Shown here: piece by piece, positions 36,094-45,540 of the stretch
Numbering within the stretch: the stretch's first letter is position 1
Layout of the letters: each line of letters begins with the position of its first letter
Assembly (NCBI RefSeq): GCF_017303055.1
Contig: NZ_JAEKJT010000010.1
Span: 124,001-188,000 of the forward strand
Reading direction: 5' to 3'
Length of the DNA stretch: 64,000 bases
Source: Halomonas litopenaei
Lineage (GTDB): Bacteria > Pseudomonadota > Gammaproteobacteria > Pseudomonadales > Halomonadaceae
Notes under the pieces: model-generated
What the model was told of the DNA's origin: nothing
What the model saw: only the letters and a program-made list of their open reading frames with translations
Database searches by the model: none
Program-made: the position numbers and the translations under genes

Positions 36094-37575
36094 ATGGAAA
36101 CGCAATCGATCTCTTCCCGTAAACGCAGCCGCCTACGTATGCCGACGGTGTACACCCTGCTGTTCCTGATCACCATCATGGTCGCCCTGCTGACGTGGGT
36201 GATGCCCGCCGGCAAGTACGACTATCGCGTCGAAGGCACAGATACCGTCATCCCCGCCACCGAAGTCCTCGACTACGATGGCGATGAGCGCCTGCTGCCG
36301 ATTCCTGGCACCTATCAAGTACTGGAAAGCTCGCCCCAGGGGCCCATGGACGTCTTGATTGCCCCCATCAAGGGGTTTCACAAGGCCGTTGATGTCGCCT
36401 TGTTTGTCCTGGTGATTGGAGGTTTTCTGGCGGTCACCATGCACTCGGGCGCCCTCGATGCAGGGATCGGCGCGGTGGTGGCCCGCTTTCAGGGGCGGGA
36501 GCACTTTTTGATCCCGGTCTTGATGATCCTGTTTGCACTGGGGGGCTCCACCTACGGCATGGCGGAAGAGACCGTCGCCTTCTGGGCCATTATCCTGCCC
36601 GTCATCACCGCCGCGGGTTACGACCGTATGGTGGCGGCAGGTATCGTCCTGCTGGGCTCGGGCACTGGGGTACTCGCCTCCACCGTCAATCCCTTCGCCA
36701 CCGGTATCGCATCGGGATTTGCGGGACTGCCGATCGGCGCCGGTATTACCCTCCGACTGGTCCAGTTTGTGATTCTGGTATCGCTGGCCATCTGGTTCGT
36801 GATGCGCTACGCCGCCCGCGTCAAGCGCGATCCGCAACGCTCCGTCCTGGCTGACCTGAGCGCGACACCGGCAAGCGCCAGCGCCCCCGTCACCAGCGGT
36901 GCCTACACCCTGCGCCACAAGCTGACCATGACGGTCTTCTTCCTGACATTTGGCATCATGGTGTATGGCGTCGTGCCCTGGGAAGACATGGGGATCACCC
37001 TGTTCCCGACCCTGTGGTGGTGGTTCGACGAGCTGTCTACCCTGTTCTTGACCTCTGCGATCCTGATCGCGGTCATCAATCGGCAGCCAGAATCCAGCTT
37101 CATTGCCAGCTTCCTGGATGGCGCTCGGGACCTGATCGGGGTTGCCCTGGTCGTGGCGGTGGCGAGGGGGATCTATGTCGTGATGGACAATGGCGTGATC
37201 ATCGACACCATCCTCAACTGGGCGGAAGGTGCGGTGCAGGGACTATCGACCGGCATGTTCGTCGTCGTCTCCTACGTGGTCCATATCGTGCTCAGCTTCT
37301 TCATTCCTTCCACCTCGGGCCTTGCCACCGTGTCGATGCCACTGATGGCACCTCTGGCAGACTTCTCTGGCGTCGAGCGCGAGCTGGTCGTCACCGCTTT
37401 CCAATCCGCCAGCGGTTGGATCAACATGTTTGCTCCGACGGCGGCCCACCTGGTGGCGGGCCTGGCGCTGGCGAAGATTCCCTACGAGCGCTTCGTCAAG
37501 TGGGCCATGCCCTTCATCCTGCTGACCTTCGGCGTCAGCGCGGTGACCCTGTTCGTCGGCGCCAGTCTGGTCTGA
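36094..37575 (+). CDS. YfcC-type inner-membrane carrier
   Basis: A 493-residue polytopic carrier of the YfcC / DcuC-like superfamily, with about 12 hydrophobic segments. The N-terminal RLRMPTVYTLLFLITIMVAL and VMPAGKYDYRV, the internal FALGGSTYGMAEETVAFWAI, SGTGVLASTVNPFATGIASG and the second-half hairpin HIVLSFFIPSTSGLATVSMP are the family hallmarks. Relatives move C4-dicarboxylates, arginine/ornithine or short fatty acids; the substrate here is unknown. GAGGA precedes the ATG. It is probably a single-gene unit. Confidence 0.86.
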   Translation: METQSISSRKRSRLRMPTVYTLLFLITIMVALLTWVMPAGKYDYRVEGTDTVIPATEVLDYDGDERLLPIPGTYQVLESSPQGPMDVLIAPIKGFHKAVDVALFVLVIGGFLAVTMHSGALDAGIGAVVARFQGREHFLIPVLMILFALGGSTYGMAEETVAFWAIILPVITAAGYDRMVAAGIVLLGSGTGVLASTVNPFATGIASGFAGLPIGAGITLRLVQFVILVSLAIWFVMRYAARVKRDPQRSVLADLSATPASASAPVTSGAYTLRHKLTMTVFFLTFGIMVYGVVPWEDMGITLFPTLWWWFDELSTLFLTSAILIAVINRQPESSFIASFLDGARDLIGVALVVAVARGIYVVMDNGVIIDTILNWAEGAVQGLSTGMFVVVSYVVHIVLSFFIPSTSGLATVSMPLMAPLADFSGVERELVVTAFQSASGWINMFAPTAAHLVAGLALAKIPYERFVKWAMPFILLTFGVSAVTLFVGASLV

Positions 37576-37645
37576 ACACGGCGACGCGCGCACACGGCTC
37601 AGGCGCCGATAACCGTCACCGACCACCCATCTGCCTCATCCAGCC

Positions 37646-37668
37646 CCAGCGCTCCTTGCGAGCGCTGG
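37646..37668. terminator. Hairpin between converging genes
   Basis: Nine-base perfect stem CCAGCGCTC / GAGCGCTGG with a 5-base loop between the YfcC-type gene and yjdM. No T tract, so termination is only possible. Confidence 0.35.
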
Positions 37669-37702
37669 CGGCGTTGCCGAGACCCTGCCAGCTTCCGCCA
37701 AC

Positions 37703-38038
37703 TCACGCCTTCTTGACGTACATCGACTTGAGCTTCATGGCGCCAAACCCGTCGATCTTGCAGTCAATATCGTGATCTCCGTCGACCAGGCGAATGTTCT
37801 TCACCTTGGTACCGACCTTGACCACCGACGACGATCCCTTGACTTTGAGATCCTTGATCACGGTGACGGTATCGCCATCGTTGAGCGGGTTTCCGTGGGC
37901 ATCGCGAATACCAGGTTCTGCGTCGCTCTCTGCGGTCTCCAGGGACCACTCATGACCGCACTCGGGGCAGATCAGCGAAGGGCCGTCCTGATAGGTATAA
38001 GGTGACTGACAGGCGGGACAGGCGGGCAAATCGCTCAT
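37703..38038 (-). CDS. yjdM: Zinc-ribbon protein YjdM (PhnA family)
   Basis: A 111-residue protein, the same length as E. coli YjdM. An N-terminal zinc ribbon, CPACQSPYTYQ and CPECGHEW, is followed by the PhnA domain with GNPLNDGDTVTVIKDLKVKG and the C-terminal DGFGAMKLKSMYVKKA. The old link to phosphonate use is not proven; the function is still unclear. The ATG at 38038 gives the family N-terminus MSDLPACPACQ. Confidence 0.93.
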   Translation of the reverse strand: MSDLPACPACQSPYTYQDGPSLICPECGHEWSLETAESDAEPGIRDAHGNPLNDGDTVTVIKDLKVKGSSSVVKVGTKVKNIRLVDGDHDIDCKIDGFGAMKLKSMYVKKA

Positions 38039-38118
38039 GACGCTCTCTCTCATTGAAGGAAGGCGCTGACGGTACTCCCCCACCGCGCGAAAAGCCAGTC
38101 ACCCGCCTGGCCAGGTCA

Positions 38119-38811
38119 TCAGTCGCCTTGCTCCCTTTCCGGCTCTTCACCCTCGCCCTGGGCCTGACGCTCGTGAATCCGCTTGATATCGCGCTTGAGC
38201 TCCCTGCGCTGCCTGCGGGTGCTGAACTGCAGGGTGTCCCAGGTCTCTGGCACCAGCGTGCAGCTATCGTCGGCCTGGTGAAAGACAAAGCGGCGCTCGG
38301 CGCCAATCGGCAGGTTTTCCGAGCAATAGGTGCCAATCACCCGAACACACATCGCCTTGAGCACCAGGTCATCCTTCGTTCCCTCTTTGTCGTCCAGACC
38401 AGCGATATCGATGATCCGCTGCTTCAAGGCGTTGAAGGAGCCGATATGGACGAAACCACCACTGTCCAGCGGTCCCTGATGGGTGCAGCGACCGTCTGGC
38501 GTTCGCTCTTGGTCACTGTGGTTGTCTTCCAGATCCGCCTCATGGTCGCTGACGTCCAGGGTCCAGTCGCCCTTGGAGGTCTCCAGGGTCATCATGATGT
38601 GCTGAAGATAGATAGGTTCGGCACTCATGTTGCTGATGACACAGAGAGCATCGAGGTTCTTGCGCTTGCCGCGGTTGATGATCAAGCGCGGACGGCGCTG
38701 ACGGCGAAACCCGAAGTACAGCAGCTGAGCATAGATCAGCCAGATGAGAAAGGAGCCCACGCTTGCCAGCGTCTGCAGAATGTCCTTGTGAGCTGAAATC
38801 CAATCGAACAT
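38119..38811 (-). CDS. Membrane-anchored protein of unknown function
   Basis: A 230-residue protein with one N-terminal hydrophobic segment (ASVGSFLIWLIYAQLLYF), then a cytosolic region beginning with basic residues and ending in a highly charged helix (RRQRRELKRDIKRIHERQAQ). The middle has a beta pattern (RPRLIINRGKRKNLDALCVI, YLQHIMMTLETSKGDWTLDV). I do not recognise the family. The ATG at 38811 has AAGGA eight bases upstream; an in-frame ATG three codons earlier is possible. No functional clue comes from the neighbours. Confidence 0.7.
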   Translation of the reverse strand: MFDWISAHKDILQTLASVGSFLIWLIYAQLLYFGFRRQRRPRLIINRGKRKNLDALCVISNMSAEPIYLQHIMMTLETSKGDWTLDVSDHEADLEDNHSDQERTPDGRCTHQGPLDSGGFVHIGSFNALKQRIIDIAGLDDKEGTKDDLVLKAMCVRVIGTYCSENLPIGAERRFVFHQADDSCTLVPETWDTLQFSTRRQRRELKRDIKRIHERQAQGEGEEPEREQGD

Positions 38812-38870
38812 GAGCGTCATCCTTGATCACTCGCCATGCGGCCGAAACGGCACACATGCGTTGAGGGAGT

Positions 38871-38896
38871 AAAAAAGCCCGCCCTGGAGGCGGGCT
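38871..38896 (-). terminator. Terminator of the PEBP-family gene
   Basis: Stem AGCCCGCC / GGCGGGCT, loop CTGGA, followed on the minus strand by T (six T at 38876-38871). It lies 13 bases after the stop of the gene at 38909. Confidence 0.92.
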
Positions 38897-38908
38897 GTCA
38901 GCCTGTTC

Positions 38909-39388
38909 TCAGGCCTCGCGCTGATAGGTGCCCACCAGGCGATTGATACCCAACAGGTGCGGTTCGACCTGTTCGAGCAACTCGCTCATGCTGAGACCTT
39001 CGGGCAACTGGGTCGCGGTATCCAGCGCCAGCACCCAGAAGTAGTACCGATGCAGCCCATGGCCCTCGGGCGGCAGGGGACCGTTGTAGCCGAGATTACC
39101 CGCATCATTGCTCCCCTGAGTCCCCTGCTGGGTGCCTTCCTCAAGGGACGTCAGCGACGCCGGCAGGTTATACAGTACCCAATGCACAAAACCGTAGCTG
39201 CCATGTTGCACCAGCGGCGCATCCGGGTCGTGACAGATGACCGCAATCCCTTTAGTGCCTTCTGGCAGGTATTGCCAGGCCAGCGCCGGTGAAATGTCCT
39301 CGCCTTCCTGGGTATGACGTGCGGGAATACCAGCGTCATTGTCGAAAGCCGGGCTAGTGACGCTTAATGAAGATAGCGCGAAAGGCAT
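38909..39388 (-). CDS. YbhB/YbcL-type PEBP-family protein
   Basis: A 159-residue protein of the phosphatidylethanolamine-binding/Raf-kinase-inhibitor-like family. The ligand-site motif is DPDAPLVQHGSYGFVHWVLYN, and the second conserved block is GYNGPLPPEGHGLHRYYFWV. The N-terminal region GEDISPALAWQYLPEGTKGI is also typical. The bacterial function is not settled. GGAGG lies nine bases before the ATG. It has its own terminator and is probably monocistronic. Confidence 0.93.
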   Translation of the reverse strand: MPFALSSLSVTSPAFDNDAGIPARHTQEGEDISPALAWQYLPEGTKGIAVICHDPDAPLVQHGSYGFVHWVLYNLPASLTSLEEGTQQGTQGSNDAGNLGYNGPLPPEGHGLHRYYFWVLALDTATQLPEGLSMSELLEQVEPHLLGINRLVGTYQREA

Positions 39389-39592
39389 AGGGGTTTCCTC
39401 CCTGGAACGGTGGTCTTTGGTGCATCAAGTGAGTTCTTGGGCACAAGCCAATAGCCAGCCCAAGGCGCCACATGCACCTTAATCACCCTTCCTAGGGTCG
39501 ACAAGCCGCCACCCGCTGTCAAACGCGCATGTTATTGACACGAAGAACCCTTCACTGTCGCCATTGCCCACATGACCATTGCGGAGCCACGC

Positions 39593-40054
39593 ATGAAACG
39601 TCTATTGGTCGTCGCCCACGCGCCCTCCCCCAATACTCTGAGACTGCGGGAAGCCACTTGCCGCGCCACCTGTCACCCGGATATCGAGAACGTGGACATC
39701 GTGGTGCTCGGCCCCCTGGAGGCAGGCCCCGAGGACGTGCGTCAGGCAGATGCCATCCTGCTTGGGACCACCGAAAACCTCGGATACATGAGTGGCGCCC
39801 TGAAGGATTTCTTTGATCGCAGCTATTACCCACTGCTGGATCACACTCAAGGCCTTCCCTGCGCCCTGTATATCCGCGCCGGCCATGACGGCACCGGCAC
39901 CATGCGAGCGGTCGAGTCGATTGTCAGCGGACTGCGCTGGCGCTGGGTTCAGCCCCCACTGATATTGAAAGGCGCATGGCAGGACGACTTCGTCGACCAG
40001 GTGGAAGCGCTGTCCCAGGCCATGGCCGCTGGACTGGACGCGGGTATTCTCTGA
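39593..40054 (+). CDS. Flavodoxin-like protein
   Basis: A 153-residue single-domain flavoprotein candidate. The phosphate-loop region LLVVAHAPSPNTLRLREATC and the GTTENLGYMSGALKDFFDRS loop match flavodoxin / NADPH-dependent FMN-reductase folds. The ATG at 39593 (GGAG seven bases upstream) removes six residues from the longest frame and puts the first beta strand at the N-terminus. The partner and substrate are unknown. Confidence 0.8.
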   Translation: MKRLLVVAHAPSPNTLRLREATCRATCHPDIENVDIVVLGPLEAGPEDVRQADAILLGTTENLGYMSGALKDFFDRSYYPLLDHTQGLPCALYIRAGHDGTGTMRAVESIVSGLRWRWVQPPLILKGAWQDDFVDQVEALSQAMAAGLDAGIL

Positions 40055-40157
40055 CACCGTCGTCTGCTGGGCACGATGTATGAGACAGACGCGCCCTAGG
40101 GGAAAGACGCGCCCTGCGGGAAAAGCGCGCCTATGCCTGTGAGGGTTGTCCTGCTGC

Positions 40158-41108
40158 CTACTTACCGAACATCGCCGCTTGCCTGCGGCGGGAGGCGAGC
40201 CACTGACGGATCCACCCTTCACCGCTGACCAGGGTGATCCCCGCCACCACCATGACCGCACCGATCATAAAACCAGGCTCTATGGGTTCGTCCAGCAGCC
40301 AGGCGCCGAACCCGACCCCAAACAGCGGGGTCAAAAATGACAGCACTCCAATCCTCGACGCCTGGTAGTGTCGGATCAGCCAAAACCAGACCAGGAACCC
40401 GGCAAAGGAAACGATCACAGACTGGAAGGCAAGGCTGGTCAACGCCAGAGGCGTAGGATCAATCGCCAGCTGTCCCAGCACCGCGGCGCTAGCCAACAGC
40501 ACCACGAACGCAGCCACCAACTGGTACATCAAGGTCTGCTCTGGCGCCAGCGAGGAGAGTCGCGTGGTTCGCACCAGCACCGTCGTGGCGCCCCACGCCA
40601 CGCCGGCCAGCAATGCCAGCAGATCGCCCCACAGCGATGCTTGCCCAGCGGCCTCCACATCGCCCCCCGCAGGCAGCAGAAAGGCCACTCCTATGCCCAC
40701 GAACGCCAGGCTGATCCCCAGCCACTGCATCGCTGCCATGCGCTCATCACGGACCAGAAAATGCAGCAATAGCGCAGTGAAGATGGGCGCGGTGTAGAGA
40801 AACACCACCGCATGGGAGGCGGTGGTAAAACGCAGCGCTTCTCCCAGCAGCACGTACTCCAGTGAGAACAAGCCGCCCACGATCAGACCCGGCTTCCAGC
40901 TCCCATCCCCCAGAGACATCCGCTGTCCCCGCGCCAGCATGTAGCAGGCAATCAGCGCGGCCCCCAGGCCAGAGCGCAGGGCGATCTGTAAAACCGGTGA
41001 AATATCGTCGCCGGTCGCCTTCAGGGCAACCTGCTGCATACCCAGCGTCAGGCAAAAGACCAGCATCAGGCCCACGGCGTGTGCGTCTAGCGTCCTACGA
41101 TCCCCCAT
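40158..41108 (-). CDS. DMT-superfamily (EamA) exporter
   Basis: A 316-residue inner-membrane transporter with ten hydrophobic segments in two EamA repeats. Typical pieces are LRSGLGAALIACYMLARGQ, FTTASHAVVFLYTAPIFTAL in repeat one and PLFGVGFGAWLLDEPIEPGF in repeat two. Such proteins export amino acids, metabolites or drugs. It is divergent from an AraC regulator across 107 bp with a perfect palindrome, so it is probably controlled by it. Confidence 0.9.
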   Translation of the reverse strand: MGDRRTLDAHAVGLMLVFCLTLGMQQVALKATGDDISPVLQIALRSGLGAALIACYMLARGQRMSLGDGSWKPGLIVGGLFSLEYVLLGEALRFTTASHAVVFLYTAPIFTALLLHFLVRDERMAAMQWLGISLAFVGIGVAFLLPAGGDVEAAGQASLWGDLLALLAGVAWGATTVLVRTTRLSSLAPEQTLMYQLVAAFVVLLASAAVLGQLAIDPTPLALTSLAFQSVIVSFAGFLVWFWLIRHYQASRIGVLSFLTPLFGVGFGAWLLDEPIEPGFMIGAVMVVAGITLVSGEGWIRQWLASRRRQAAMFGK

Positions 41109-41142
41109 GACCTTCTCCCATCGCTACTGTCGGCCATGAAGT

Positions 41143-41157
41143 ATGCGATTGTCGCAT
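41143..41157. promoter_or_regulatory. Palindrome between DMT exporter and AraC regulator
   Basis: ATGCGA-TTG-TCGCAT, a perfect six-base inverted repeat in the divergent promoter region; a candidate operator. A related CCGCATATAGC lies just downstream. Confidence 0.4.
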
Positions 41158-41215
41158 TCACCGCATATAGCTAAGATCAGACAAGCCATGCCTTCCCTCG
41201 GACAGGGTGCCGATC

Positions 41216-42007
41216 ATGTCTCATACACCCAAGCATTTGCTGTTTCCGCCCTTTCACGATGCGCTGCCCGCGCCGGTCGTCTTTCGCACCGGCTATATGC
41301 CAGCAGATGCCGCCTATCCCCGACATCGCCACAGCTGGGGAGAGTTCGTCTATTCCTACAGCGGGGTGGTCCAGGTCGATGTGGGGCAAAGGCGCTATCT
41401 GACACCGTCGCACTACGGGTTGTGGCTACCCCCCGGGGTAGAGCACCAGGGCCTTAATCGTCAGGCCGCCTGTCATTGTTCGCTGTACATCGCCGCGCAT
41501 CAGGCCAGTGCACTACCTGATATCACCTGTGCATTGACCGTTGGGCCCTTGACCCGGGCCTTGCTCGAACATCTTCGCCACCACCCCGCAGAAGCGCCCT
41601 ACCCCGACGACCTGACGCGCCTGCTCGACGTGCTGGTGGACCAGTTGGCGGTCGCCGAATGCGCGGGAAGCTACCTCCCTACCTCCGCAGACCCTCAACT
41701 GCGCCGAGCCCTGCAACGGCTTGAGGACGATCCGACCGCCACTGCCAGCGTGGGAGAGCTGGCCAAGGCGGTGCACGTCACCGAGCGCACCCTGCTGCGC
41801 CGCGCTCAGCGCGACCTGGGGATGACGCTTACCGAATGGCGCCAGCGCCTCAAGGTCGTCAAGGCCATGCCGATGCTCGAATCCGGTGCCAAGGTCGAGG
41901 CCATCGCCATGGACCTTGGCTATGCCAGCGCGTCTGCCTTTATTGCCATGTTCCGGCGGCTGACAGGACAGACACCGGACGAATACCGGCGTGGGCAGGA
42001 GCGATAG
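41216..42007 (+). CDS. AraC-family transcriptional regulator
   Basis: A 263-residue regulator. The N-terminal cupin-like sensing domain (about 20-110) contains YPRHRHSWGEFVYSYSGVVQ. The C-terminal double helix-turn-helix (about 165-260) contains VTERTLLRRAQRDLGMTLTE and GYASASAFIAMFRRLTGQTP. The ATG at 41216 is chosen over a GTG three codons upstream. Divergence from the DMT exporter suggests it activates or represses that gene in response to the exported compound. Confidence 0.93.
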   Translation: MSHTPKHLLFPPFHDALPAPVVFRTGYMPADAAYPRHRHSWGEFVYSYSGVVQVDVGQRRYLTPSHYGLWLPPGVEHQGLNRQAACHCSLYIAAHQASALPDITCALTVGPLTRALLEHLRHHPAEAPYPDDLTRLLDVLVDQLAVAECAGSYLPTSADPQLRRALQRLEDDPTATASVGELAKAVHVTERTLLRRAQRDLGMTLTEWRQRLKVVKAMPMLESGAKVEAIAMDLGYASASAFIAMFRRLTGQTPDEYRRGQER

Positions 42008-42103
42008 CACCTCAGCACGAACAGCACAGCCTTCGCCCTGGAGCACTCGGCGACAACGCGACAGCTCCCGGCAGCAACATCGTTCGGCCTAGTGCCGGGG
42101 TCA

Positions 42104-42136
42104 CAAAAACGCCGGCGCTGCTAGGCAGCGCCGGCG
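42104..42136 (-). terminator. Terminator of the fadBA operon
   Basis: A 12-bp perfect stem (CGCCGGCGCTGC at 42110-42121, complement at 42125-42136) with loop TAG, followed on the minus strand by GTTTTTG; 48 bases after the fadA stop. Confidence 0.9.
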
Positions 42137-42184
42137 AGATCAGAACAACGGCTCAAGGCCGACTTGGCGAATCAACTCAAGGGA

Positions 42185-43363
42185 TCAATTCAGGCGTTCG
42201 AACACGGTAGCAACGCCCTGGCCCATGCCGATGCACATGGTCGCAAGGCCAAGGCGCGTGTCCTGGCGCCGCATGACCGTGAGCAGGCTGTTGCTGATTC
42301 GGGTCCCGGAGCAGCCCAGCGGGTGCCCCAGGGCGATGGCCCCTCCGTGCAGATTGACCTTCTCGTCCATCACATCGAGCAGTCCCAGATCCTTGAGCAC
42401 CGGCAGCGCCTGGGCAGCGAAAGCCTCGTTGAGCTCCACGGTCTCAATGTCATCGATCGTAAGACCCGCCGCCTTCAAGGCTTTCTGAGAGGCAGGAACC
42501 GGTCCATAGCCCATGATGGAGGCATCACAGCCGGACACCCCGGTCGACAGCACGCGAGCGATCGGCGTGAGGCCGAGAGCCTGGGCGCGCTCGTAGCTCA
42601 TCACGACCATCCCGCTCGCCCCAACGGAAAGCGCTGAGGATGTGCCCGCCGTGACGGTACCGCCACGAGGATCAAACACCGGCCTGAGTCCTGCCATGCT
42701 CTCCAGGTTGGCTTCCGGGCGAATGACCTCGTCGCGCTGGACCAGGATCCGGCGCCCGTCGGCATCATGCCCCTCGACACCGATGATCTCGCTATCAAAG
42801 GCGCCGCTCTGCTGCGCCTCATAGGCGCGCTGGTGAGAGCGCACGCCGAAGTTGTCCTGCTGCTCGCGGGAAATGCTATGCAGCTTGCCAAGCAGTTCGG
42901 CGGTCATGCCCATCATCATCGCCGCCTTGGCGGCATGCTTGCTGGCGCTGGGGTTGACGTCGACACCGTAGGTCAGCGGGATATGCTCCATGTGCTCTAC
43001 CCCACCCACCAGGTAGACGTCGCCCATTCCGGCCTTGATATTGGCGGTCGCGATATGCAGGGCGCTCATGGAGGAACCGCACAGCCGGTTGACCGTCTGG
43101 GCCGGCACACTGCGCGGCATAGCGGTCATGATCTGGGCGTTACGGGCGACGTTGAAGCCTTGCTCCAGGGTCTGGTTGACGCAGCCCCAGATGACATCAT
43201 CCACCTCGGCAGGGTCAAGCTGCGGCACTCGCTGCAGCAGAGCGTTCATCACTGCCGCAGACAGGTCCTCGGCACGCACGTGGCGAAAGCCACCGTTCTT
43301 GGCCTTGGCCATGGCGGTACGGGCACCATCGACCACCACGACGTCTCTCGGGTTCAAGCTCAT
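42185..43363 (-). CDS. fadA: 3-ketoacyl-CoA thiolase
   Basis: A 392-residue thiolase that cleaves 3-ketoacyl-CoA with CoA in the last step of beta-oxidation. The nucleophilic Cys is in TVNRLCGSSMSALHIA, the catalytic His in GGAIALGHPLGCSGTR and the second Cys in MCIGMGQGVATVFERL. AGGAG precedes the ATG at 43363. Only 23 bases follow the fadB stop, as expected for the FadB2A2 complex. Confidence 0.97.
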   Translation of the reverse strand: MSLNPRDVVVVDGARTAMAKAKNGGFRHVRAEDLSAAVMNALLQRVPQLDPAEVDDVIWGCVNQTLEQGFNVARNAQIMTAMPRSVPAQTVNRLCGSSMSALHIATANIKAGMGDVYLVGGVEHMEHIPLTYGVDVNPSASKHAAKAAMMMGMTAELLGKLHSISREQQDNFGVRSHQRAYEAQQSGAFDSEIIGVEGHDADGRRILVQRDEVIRPEANLESMAGLRPVFDPRGGTVTAGTSSALSVGASGMVVMSYERAQALGLTPIARVLSTGVSGCDASIMGYGPVPASQKALKAAGLTIDDIETVELNEAFAAQALPVLKDLGLLDVMDEKVNLHGGAIALGHPLGCSGTRISNSLLTVMRRQDTRLGLATMCIGMGQGVATVFERLN

Positions 43364-43386
43364 CTGTCTTCTCCTGTCTCGTGGGG

Positions 43387-45540
43387 TCACTTGGTGTAAA
43401 AGGTCTTGCCCGCGTTGGCCATCTCGCGCAGGCCATCCGTGGGGGCATACAGCGGGCCGAGCTCAGCCGCCAGGCTATCCGCCAGGGCGACAAACTCTGC
43501 CACTCCCATGGCGTCGATGTAGCGCAGCGCACCGCCACGGAAGGGAGGGAAGCCAATGCCATAGATCAACGCCATATCGGCCTCTGCGGGCGTGCCCACG
43601 ATGTTGTCCTCAAGGCAGCGCACGGTTTCCATGCACAGCGGCACCATCATTCGCGCGACAATGTCCTCATCAGAGAATTCGCGGCCTTCCGTCACGACCT
43701 GACTCACCAGCTCGACCGCGCTTTCGTCGCGCACCTTCTTCGGCTTGCCCTTGCGATCCTCTTCATAGGCGTAAAAGCCCTTGGCGTTCTTCTGGCCGAG
43801 ACGATCGTTGTCGAACATGACCTGAATCGCCGTCTTGCCTTCACGGGCCATCCGATCAGGGAAGCCTTCCGCCATCACCTCATTGGCATGGACGGCCGTA
43901 TCCATTCCCACCACATCCAGCAGGTAGGCAGGTCCCATGGGCCAACCGAACTTCTCCATGACCTTGTCGACTCGCTGGAAGTCGGCGCCTTTCTCCACCA
44001 GCAGGCTGAAGCCGCCGAAGTAGGGGAAGAGCACCCGGTTGACCAGGAAGCCAGGGCAGTCGTTGACCACGATCGGGGTTTTGCCCATTGCCTTGGCGTA
44101 GGCCACCGTCGCCGCCACGGCGGCATCGCCGGTCTTCTCGCCGCGAATGACCTCGACCAAGGGCATGCGGTGCACCGGGTTGAAGAAGTGCATGCCGCAG
44201 AAGTTTTCCGGGCGCTTGAGGTTCTGCGCCAACCGGGTGATGGAGATCGTCGAGGTGTTCGATGCCAGGACGGTGTTCTCGCTGACCTGTGCTTCGACCT
44301 CGGTCAGCACCGCATCCTTGACCTTCGGGTTCTCGACCACGGCTTCGACGACCAGATCGACCGTGCCGAAGTCACCATAGGACAAGGTAGGACGAATATT
44401 GGTGAGCTTCTCCGCTGCTGCCTCAGGTGACAGCTTGCCCCGAGCCGCCTGCTTGCCAAACAGCTTGCGTGCCTCCTTGAGCCCCAGCTCGATGGCATCC
44501 TCCTTGATGTCCTTCATCAAGATCGGAGTGCCCTTCGAGGCGCTCTGATAGGCGATTCCACCGCCCATGATCCCGGCCCCCAAGACGGCAGCCTGACGCA
44601 CGGGCTGAGCCTGCTTGGCATACTGTCCGCCCTTTTTCTTGACGACCTGATCGTTCATGAACAGGCCGACCAGGTTGTAGCAGACATCGGTCTTGGCCAT
44701 CTTGCAGAATGCCTTGGCCTCGATGGCCTGCGCGCGTGCCCGCGTCTCGCCAGCGCCCTTCTGGATCACCTTGATGGCTTCCACTGGCGCCGGATAATGT
44801 GGACCCGCCTTGCCAGCCACATAGCCCTTTGACGTTTCAAACACCATCATCTGCTCGATGGGGTTCAGGTTGAGCGGGCTGTTCTTCTCTTCTCGACGTG
44901 CCTTGACGTCAAGCTCTCCGGCGTTGGCCCGGGCCAGGATATCCAGCGCCGCCGCCTCGAGGTCTTCTCGGGGCACCACGGCGTCAACCGCTCCCACCTT
45001 GAGGCATGCATCGGCGCGGTTCTCGGTGCCTCCGGCAATCCATTCGATGGCGTTATCGGCGCCGATGACCCGCGGCAGGCGAACACAGCCGCCCCAGCCC
45101 GGCACGATGCCCAGCTTGGTCTCCGGCAGGCCAATCTTGGCTTCCGGGCTCATCACACGGAAATCCGTCGAGAGCACCACCTCACAGCCGCCCCCCAGGG
45201 CCAGGCCGTTGATCGCGCTGACCGTCGGGAACGGCATGTCTTCCAGGCCATTGAAGATGCTGTGAACCTGCTCGAGCATGGCCTGAATCTCCGCCTCGTC
45301 CTTGTCGAACATGGCGTGAAACTCAGTAATGTCGGCGCCCACAATGAAGGCTTCCTTGGCGCTCTTCAGCAGCAGCCCCTTGAGCCCCTGATCACCGCGC
45401 ACCGCCTCGAGGGCTTCACCGAGCTCCTTGATCACGGCGCCGGAGAGCTTGTTGACCGATTCATCCTTCAAGTCGAAGGTCAGGATGGCGATATCGTCGC
45501 CATTGCGAGCCACCGAAATGGCGTTGCCTTGATAGATCAT
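43387..45540 (-). CDS. fadB: Fatty-acid oxidation complex alpha subunit
   Basis: A 717-residue multifunctional enzyme. The N-terminal enoyl-CoA hydratase/isomerase (about 1-190) has NGLALGGGCEVVLSTDFRVM and the catalytic Glu in GLPETKLGIVPGWGG. The linked 3-hydroxyacyl-CoA dehydrogenase (about 310-715) has the NAD site AVLGAGIMGGGIAYQSA and the catalytic His in MHFFNPVHRMPLVEVI. Length matches E. coli FadB (729). First gene of fadBA. Confidence 0.97.
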   Translation of the reverse strand: MIYQGNAISVARNGDDIAILTFDLKDESVNKLSGAVIKELGEALEAVRGDQGLKGLLLKSAKEAFIVGADITEFHAMFDKDEAEIQAMLEQVHSIFNGLEDMPFPTVSAINGLALGGGCEVVLSTDFRVMSPEAKIGLPETKLGIVPGWGGCVRLPRVIGADNAIEWIAGGTENRADACLKVGAVDAVVPREDLEAAALDILARANAGELDVKARREEKNSPLNLNPIEQMMVFETSKGYVAGKAGPHYPAPVEAIKVIQKGAGETRARAQAIEAKAFCKMAKTDVCYNLVGLFMNDQVVKKKGGQYAKQAQPVRQAAVLGAGIMGGGIAYQSASKGTPILMKDIKEDAIELGLKEARKLFGKQAARGKLSPEAAAEKLTNIRPTLSYGDFGTVDLVVEAVVENPKVKDAVLTEVEAQVSENTVLASNTSTISITRLAQNLKRPENFCGMHFFNPVHRMPLVEVIRGEKTGDAAVAATVAYAKAMGKTPIVVNDCPGFLVNRVLFPYFGGFSLLVEKGADFQRVDKVMEKFGWPMGPAYLLDVVGMDTAVHANEVMAEGFPDRMAREGKTAIQVMFDNDRLGQKNAKGFYAYEEDRKGKPKKVRDESAVELVSQVVTEGREFSDEDIVARMMVPLCMETVRCLEDNIVGTPAEADMALIYGIGFPPFRGGALRYIDAMGVAEFVALADSLAAELGPLYAPTDGLREMANAGKTFYTK

